Below are positions 30,004 through 33,950 of a DNA stretch of 33,950 nucleotides, piece after piece. Origin of the DNA: Streptomyces montanisoli. GTDB taxonomy: Bacteria; Actinomycetota; Actinomycetes; Streptomycetales; Streptomycetaceae. Below the pieces are notes generated by a model. The model made no database searches. It was not told where the DNA came from and saw nothing but the letters and a program-made list of their open reading frames with translations. Positions within the stretch are counted from its first letter, which is position 1. Every line of letters begins with the position of its first letter. The position numbers and the translations under genes are program-made. The DNA is taken from the NCBI RefSeq assembly GCF_017813245.1, contig NZ_JAGIQL010000067.1:1-33950 (forward strand), given 5' to 3'.

Positions 30004-31179
30004 CTACGCGTCGTGCCGCGTGTCGAACACGCGCTCACGCGCGGCCTCGGCCGCCCGCGCGACCGCCCCGAGCAGCACCGCGTCGTCCCCGAGCGCCGAG
30101 GTCACCACGCGCGGGCGCAGCGGGGTCAGTTCGCGCAGGCACGTGCGCAGCGGCGCGAGCAGCAGGTCGCCGTTGCGCCCCACCCCGCCGCCCAGCACGA
30201 CGAGTTCGGGGTCGAGGACCGCGGCGAGCGCGGCCACCGCGTGCGCGAGCCGTGCCGCCTCGCACTCCACCGCGCCCAGCGCCGTCGCGTCCCCGGCACG
30301 CGCCGCCGCGAACACGTCCTTCGCCGTCCGCGTGGTCGCCTCCGGCATGCCCATCGACCGGGCGAGCGCCACCACCGCGTCCGCGGACACCGCGTCCTCC
30401 ATCGGGCCGCCGCGCGCCGAGAAGCCGACCGGCGCGGGGGCGCCGGTGGCAGGGCCAGGACCCGCCGCCTGCGGCAGCGGGAACATCGGCAGGTAGCCGA
30501 TCTCGCCCGCGGCGCCGTGGCCGCCGCGGAAGAGCCTGCCGTCCGCGACGACACCCGCGCCGAGCCCCGTGCCCACCCACAGGTACGCGAAGAGCCGTGA
30601 ACCCTGGCCCGCGCCGAGCGCGTACTCGCCGAGCGCCGCGAGGTTGGCGTCGTTCAGCACGTCGAGCCCGGTGCCGAGTTCCGCGTGCAGCCGGTCGAAC
30701 AGGCCGCTGCGCCCCCACCCCGGCAGGTTGACGGCGTAGCGCACGCGGTGCGTGCCCGGGTCGGTGACGCCGGGGCTGCCGACCACCGTGTGCACCACCT
30801 GCGACCAGTCGAGCCCGGCCTCCGCGGCCACCGCGCGCGCGAGCCGCGCCGCGTCGCGCACCATCGCGCCCGCCGTCCTCGCGGTGTTCGGGGTGTCCCT
30901 GCGGCCGACGACGGTGCCGTCCAGGTCGGCCGCGGCGGCGCGCAGCCACTCGCGCCCCACGTCGACGCCGATCACGTACCCCGCGGCGGGGTCGGCCGCG
31001 TACAGCACCGCCGCCCTGCCGCGCCCCTGCCCCTTGCTGACCTCGCCCGTGCGGCGCACGAGACCGGCCCGCTCAAGCCCGGCAAGCGCCGTGGAGACGG
31101 TCGGCTTGGACAGGCCGGTGGTACGGGCCAGTTCCGCGCGGGAGGTGGAGCCCGCGGCGCGCAGCGCGTCGAGCAGCAC
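30004..31179 (-). CDS. ROK-family transcriptional repressor
   Basis: The protein is about 391 residues from GTG 31179. It has an N-terminal winged helix-turn-helix (STSRAELARTTGLSKPTVSTALAGLERAGLVRRTG, about 11-45). The ROK sugar-binding domain has VIGVDVGREWLRAAAADL, the LNDANLAALGEYALGAG block, WVGTGLGAGVVADGRLFRGGHGAAGEIGYLP and VVLGGGVGRNGDLL. The cysteine zinc cluster of ROK kinases is missing, as in many Streptomyces ROK regulators. A strong Shine-Dalgarno sequence (GGGGAGGA, complement of 31201-31208) lies upstream of an in-frame ATT rather than ATG/GTG, so the true start is unclear. It probably represses the divergent permease in response to a sugar or amino sugar. Confidence 0.85.
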   Translation of the reverse strand: MLLDALRAAGSTSRAELARTTGLSKPTVSTALAGLERAGLVRRTGEVSKGQGRGRAAVLYAADPAAGYVIGVDVGREWLRAAAADLDGTVVGRRDTPNTARTAGAMVRDAARLARAVAAEAGLDWSQVVHTVVGSPGVTDPGTHRVRYAVNLPGWGRSGLFDRLHAELGTGLDVLNDANLAALGEYALGAGQGSRLFAYLWVGTGLGAGVVADGRLFRGGHGAAGEIGYLPMFPLPQAAGPGPATGAPAPVGFSARGGPMEDAVSADAVVALARSMGMPEATTRTAKDVFAAARAGDATALGAVECEAARLAHAVAALAAVLDPELVVLGGGVGRNGDLLLAPLRTCLRELTPLRPRVVTSALGDDAVLLGAVARAAEAARERVFDTRHDA

Positions 31180-31213
31180 CCGCTCGCTGTCAGGAATCGT
31201 TCCTCCCCGGCCG

Positions 31214-31243
31214 TTGACGTCCTTTTGTTAAGGATCCTAACTT
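31214..31243 (+). promoter_or_regulatory. Promoter of the permease gene with an overlapping ROK operator
   Basis: TTGACG (31214-31219) and TAACTT (31238-31243) are spaced by 18 bp. GTTAAGGATCCTAAC (31227-31241), a near-palindrome around GGATCC, overlaps the spacer and the -10. Its GTTA...TAAC ends resemble ROK-repressor operators. Repression of the permease, and possibly of the divergent repressor itself, is the expected outcome. Confidence 0.6.
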
Positions 31244-31331
31244 GGTCCCGCCGCCTTTTGAAGGCCCGGCCCCACAGGCCGGCAGGCAGGCGGATCAGCA
31301 GCCCACGACAACAGCGCGCACCGACAGACAC

Positions 31332-31338
31332 AGGAGGT
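31332..31338 (+). promoter_or_regulatory. Ribosome binding site of the APC permease
   Basis: AGGAGGT is located seven bases before ATG 31346 and sets that start; the in-frame GTG at 31337 overlaps the site and is rejected. Confidence 0.8.
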
Positions 31339-31345
31339 GGGCCGG

Positions 31346-32851
31346 ATGACGGACACCGACCCGAAGGGCACGGAACCCGAGATCGGGTTCGTGCGCCGGA
31401 TCGGCCAGTTCCAGGCCAGTGCCATCAACATGAGCCAGATGGTCGGCGTCGGGCCGTTCATCACGATCCCGGCGATGGTCCTCGCCTTCGGCGGCCCGCA
31501 GGCGGTCATCGGCTGGGTCGCCGGCGCGATCCTCGCCTTCGTCGACGGCCTGATCTGGGCCGAGCTCGGCGCGTCCATGCCGGGTGCCGGCGGCTCGTAC
31601 ATCTACCTGCGGGAGGCGTTCCAGTACCGCACGGGCCGGCTGATGCCGTTCCTGTTCACCTGGACCGCCATGCTGTTCATCCCGCTCATCATGTCCACCG
31701 GTGTGGCCGGGTTCGTGCAGTACCTGACCTTCCTCTGGCCCTCCATGTCGTCAGGGCAGGGCGACCTGGTCGGACTCGCGATGTGCCTCGCGGTGGTCGC
31801 GCTCCTGTGGCGGCGCATCGAATCGATCGGCCGCCTCACGACGGTGCTGTGGGCGATCATGATCATCAGTGTGGCGTGCGTGATCATCGCGTCCTTCACC
31901 CACTTCGACGCGTCGGACGCCTTCACCTACCCCGCGCACGCCTTCGACTTCGGCTCGACCAAGTTCTGGCTGGGCTTCGCGAGCGGCCTCACCATCGGCA
32001 TCTACGACTACCTCGGCTACAACACGACCTCCTACATGGGCGCGGAGATCAAGAACCCGGGCAGGGTGCTGCCGCGCTCCATCATCTACGCGATCTTCGG
32101 CATCATGTGCATCTACCTGCTGATGCAGATCGGCACGCTCGGCGTCGTGAACTGGCACGACATGATCGACCCGAACAACCCGGCCTCCCGGTCGGTCGCC
32201 GCGGTCGTCCTGCAGAAGGCGTGGGGCAGGACCACGGCCGACGTCATCACCGTGCTGATCCTGATCACCGCGTTCACGTCCGTCTTCACGGGCCTGCTCG
32301 GGGGCTCACGCGTGCCCTACGACGCGGCGCGCGACAAGGTCTTCTTCAAGCAGTTCGGCAGGCTTCACCCCAAGCACCGCTTCCCCGTGCTCGGCCTGGT
32401 GGCGATGGGCGTCATCACCGCGGCCGCCTTCCTGGTCAGCAGGCACCTCGGCAACTCGCAGACGCACCCGCCGCTCACCGTGCTGATCACGTTCCTCACC
32501 ACCACGATGGTCATCGTCCAGTCGTTCGCGCAGATCGCCGCCGTGACCGTGCTGCGCAGGCGGCAGCCGCGCCTGCGGCGCCCCTACCGCATGTGGCTCT
32601 ACCCGCTGCCGAGCATCGTGGCGCTGATCGGCTGGCTGACGGTGTACGTGTTCGCGGACAAGAACAACCCGGGCCTGCACCCCATCGAGGGGTCGATCGC
32701 CTGGGTCGTGGCCGGCGGAATCGCGTTCCTCGTGTGGGCGAAGGTGGAACGCACCTGGCCGTTCGGACCCAAGGAGATCCACGAGGACTTCCTGAACGCG
32801 CCCGTTGACGACGGCGAGCCCGCCGCGGGCGGTGGGCAGGGACGCACGTGA
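31346..32851 (+). CDS. APC-family amino acid/polyamine permease
   Basis: The 501-residue protein has about 12 membrane helices and begins with the family motif IGQFQASAINMSQMVGVGPFITIPAMVLAFGGPQAVIGWVAGAI. Other APC landmarks are WAELGASMPGAGGSYIYLREAF, GIYDYLGYNTTSYMGAEIKNPGRVLPRSI and GGSRVPYDAARDKVFFKQFGRLHPKHRFP. The C-terminus is charged and cytoplasmic. It is intact and should be a proton-coupled or exchange transporter for an amino acid or related amine. Its stop overlaps the start of a degraded ROK kinase gene (GTGA), and a ROK repressor is divergent, so the module links a transported amino compound with sugar-kinase-type metabolism. Confidence 0.9.
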   Translation: MTDTDPKGTEPEIGFVRRIGQFQASAINMSQMVGVGPFITIPAMVLAFGGPQAVIGWVAGAILAFVDGLIWAELGASMPGAGGSYIYLREAFQYRTGRLMPFLFTWTAMLFIPLIMSTGVAGFVQYLTFLWPSMSSGQGDLVGLAMCLAVVALLWRRIESIGRLTTVLWAIMIISVACVIIASFTHFDASDAFTYPAHAFDFGSTKFWLGFASGLTIGIYDYLGYNTTSYMGAEIKNPGRVLPRSIIYAIFGIMCIYLLMQIGTLGVVNWHDMIDPNNPASRSVAAVVLQKAWGRTTADVITVLILITAFTSVFTGLLGGSRVPYDAARDKVFFKQFGRLHPKHRFPVLGLVAMGVITAAAFLVSRHLGNSQTHPPLTVLITFLTTTMVIVQSFAQIAAVTVLRRRQPRLRRPYRMWLYPLPSIVALIGWLTVYVFADKNNPGLHPIEGSIAWVVAGGIAFLVWAKVERTWPFGPKEIHEDFLNAPVDDGEPAAGGGQGRT

Positions 32852-33641
32852 CGCGGGAGAGCCCGGGGCGCGCCGCGAGCGCCGGGCTCGTGGTCGGCGT
32901 GGACAGCGGCGGCACGAAGATCGCCGCCGCCACCGCCGACGCGCACGGCCGCCTCCTGCGCACGGTGCGCCTGGCGTGATCCACGACGACCACATCGCGT
33001 TCGCGCCGAACATCCCCGGCTGGGAGGACCTCGCGCTGCCGTCCCTGGTCGCCGAGCGGTTCGCGGCGCCGCGGGTCGCGGTCGGCAACGACGTGAAGGC
33101 GGCCGGACTCGCAGAGGCGACGTGGGGCGCCCTGCGCGGCGCCGATCCCGGCGTGTACCTCGACCTCGGCACGGGCATCGCGCTCGCCGTGGTGGCGGAC
33201 GGCCGGGTATGGGCGGGCGCGCATGGCGCGGCGGGGGAGATCGGCTACCTGCTGCGCGACCGCGCCGACCGCGCGGGCGTCGCCTCGGGGCGCGCGCCGC
33301 TGGAGGAGCACGCCTCGGGCAGCGGCCTGGCCCGCACGGCGGCGGCCGCCCTGGGCGGTACCCGGACGGCGGCCGAACTCCTCGCCTCGGCCGACGAGCG
33401 GGTCGCCGCCGTCGTGGACGAGGCGCTGGACACGCTCGCGGTGCACGTCGCGAACGTGGCGACGACGCTCGACCCGGCCAGGATCGCCGTGGGCGGCGGC
33501 ATGACGGCCGCGTTCGCCCGCATACGCCCCGCCCTGACGCGCCGTCTGGCGGAGGCCGTCCCCTACCCGCCGGCCCTGGTGCGCGCACGGTACGCGGAGG
33601 ACGCGGCGCTGAGGGGCGCCGTCGCGCCGGCACTCGCCTGA
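32848..33641 (+). pseudogene. ROK-family sugar kinase pseudogene (internal deletion plus frameshift)
   Basis: The first frame starts at GTG 32848, overlapping the permease stop. It encodes 43 residues of a ROK kinase N-terminus, including the ATP-binding LVVGVDSGGTKIAAA, then meets TGA at 32977-32979. The rest of the kinase continues in another frame from GTG 32976 to 33641 (221 residues): FAPNIPGWEDLALPSL, VGNDVKAAGLAEATWGAL with the catalytic aspartate, LDLGTGIALAVVADG, GAHGAAGEIGYLL and RIAVGGGMTAAF. Between RTVRLA and GVIHDDHIAF an estimated 70-80 residues are missing compared with ordinary ROK kinases, so a deletion, not just a one-base slip, has occurred at about 32973-32980. The 221-residue fragment lacks the N-terminal ATP loop and should be inactive. 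Confidence 0.8.
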
Positions 33642-33693
33642 CCGACGGCGCGCGGCCGTTCGAGGCCGTCCCGCCACCTTCCGGTGCGTGCTC

Positions 33694-33722
33694 CTGTCAC
33701 GCGCGGCTCCGCGGCGTAGTGT
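33694..33722 (+). promoter_or_regulatory. Putative promoter of the secreted-protein gene
   Basis: CTGTCA (33694-33699) and TAGTGT (33717-33722) are 17 bp apart, about 95 bp before ATG 33818. This fits an actinobacterial housekeeping promoter. Confidence 0.5.
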
Positions 33723-33817
33723 TGCGGCCCGGCGAGAGGCCGAGGCCCGGGCCGATCGTGCACGACGGTGCCTCAACGCCCCTCCCGCACAACGCCGTTG
33801 CGACGAGAGGTCTCCGC

Positions 33818-33950
33818 ATGCACGCACGCCGGCCAAGACGGCCGCTCACCGCCGCCCTCACCTGCGGCGCGCTCGCCGCGGGCTGCCTCGCACTGGCGCC
33901 CATGGCGACCGCGGCCGCGCCCCCCGCCACCTCCGCTGCCACCGCCACCG
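33818..33950 (+). CDS. Start of a secreted or cell-wall protein, truncated by the window end
   Basis: The frame from ATG 33818 has 44 visible codons. It opens with a positively charged head (MHARRPRRP), a hydrophobic core (LTAALTCGALAAGCLALAPMA) and an AxA-type end (TAAAPPATSAATAT), so it is a Sec signal peptide followed by a low-complexity Ala/Thr/Pro linker. AGAGG about seven bases upstream supports the start. A lipobox is not evident. Function cannot be inferred because the mature domain is outside the window. Confidence 0.65.
   Translation, partial: MHARRPRRPLTAALTCGALAAGCLALAPMATAAAPPATSAATAT

Noticed and set aside
1..33950. CRISPR arrays, tRNA/rRNA genes, insertion sequences, prophage genes
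   Set aside because: No regularly spaced long repeats, no cloverleaf with CCA region, and no transposase or integrase motifs were recognised by eye; a tRNAscan/ISfinder run would settle this.

Overview
The window looks like chromosomal DNA of a Streptomyces or a close relative. Almost all genes have above 70% GC with G/C-ending codons, GTG starts and GTGA/ATGA stop-start overlaps are common, and a mycothiol-dependent formaldehyde dehydrogenase is present. No rRNA, tRNA, CRISPR array, integrase or transposase was recognised.

Region 1 (1-7009): a truncated, apparently chimeric ORF at the left edge, then two convergent fatty/hydroxy-acid operons. The plus operon is SDR, acyl-CoA synthetase, TetR regulator. 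The minus operon is an APH-like kinase followed by an acyl-CoA dehydrogenase of the ACAD10/11 type. Similar palindromes in front of both suggest that one TetR controls both. The gene set matches the kinase/dehydrogenase logic of 4-hydroxyacid (levulinate-type) catabolism. A metallo-beta-lactamase-fold hydrolase follows.

Region 2 (7010-18740): mostly core or accessory metabolism. It holds two DUF202 membrane proteins, a Nudix hydrolase divergent from a KSTD-like flavoprotein, a sulfite-oxidase-like molybdoprotein with a cytochrome b partner, a gluconate module (gntR divergent from gntK-gntP), mscR coupled to a metallo-hydrolase (formaldehyde detoxification), an RluA-family pseudouridine synthase and an EamA-like transporter. 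Convergent gene ends are marked by strong inverted repeats, including a perfect 15-bp stem at 18706-18740.

Region 3 (18746-29215, all minus strand): the highlight. In transcription order it encodes a 997-residue EPSP-synthase-like/acyl-CoA-ligase fusion, an acyl-CoA dehydrogenase, an SDR with the Y-x6-K active site of enoyl reductases, a 2,4-dienoyl-CoA-reductase-like Fe-S flavoprotein, a FabF-like ketosynthase and a further AMP-forming ligase. The first four match, in content and order, the shikimate-to-cyclohexanecarboxyl-CoA (CHC-CoA) gene set known from ansatrienin and phoslactomycin producers (ansJ-ansK-ansL-chcA-ansM; plmJK-type fusion; recalled, not searched). No polyketide synthase is in the window, and both flanks are unrelated genes. 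The cassette may therefore supply CHC-CoA for omega-cyclohexyl lipids or for a product made elsewhere.

Region 4 (29216-33950): a long non-coding stretch, a ROK repressor divergent from an APC-family permease with a candidate operator over the permease promoter, a ROK sugar-kinase pseudogene with an internal deletion and frameshift, and the start of a secreted protein cut by the window end.
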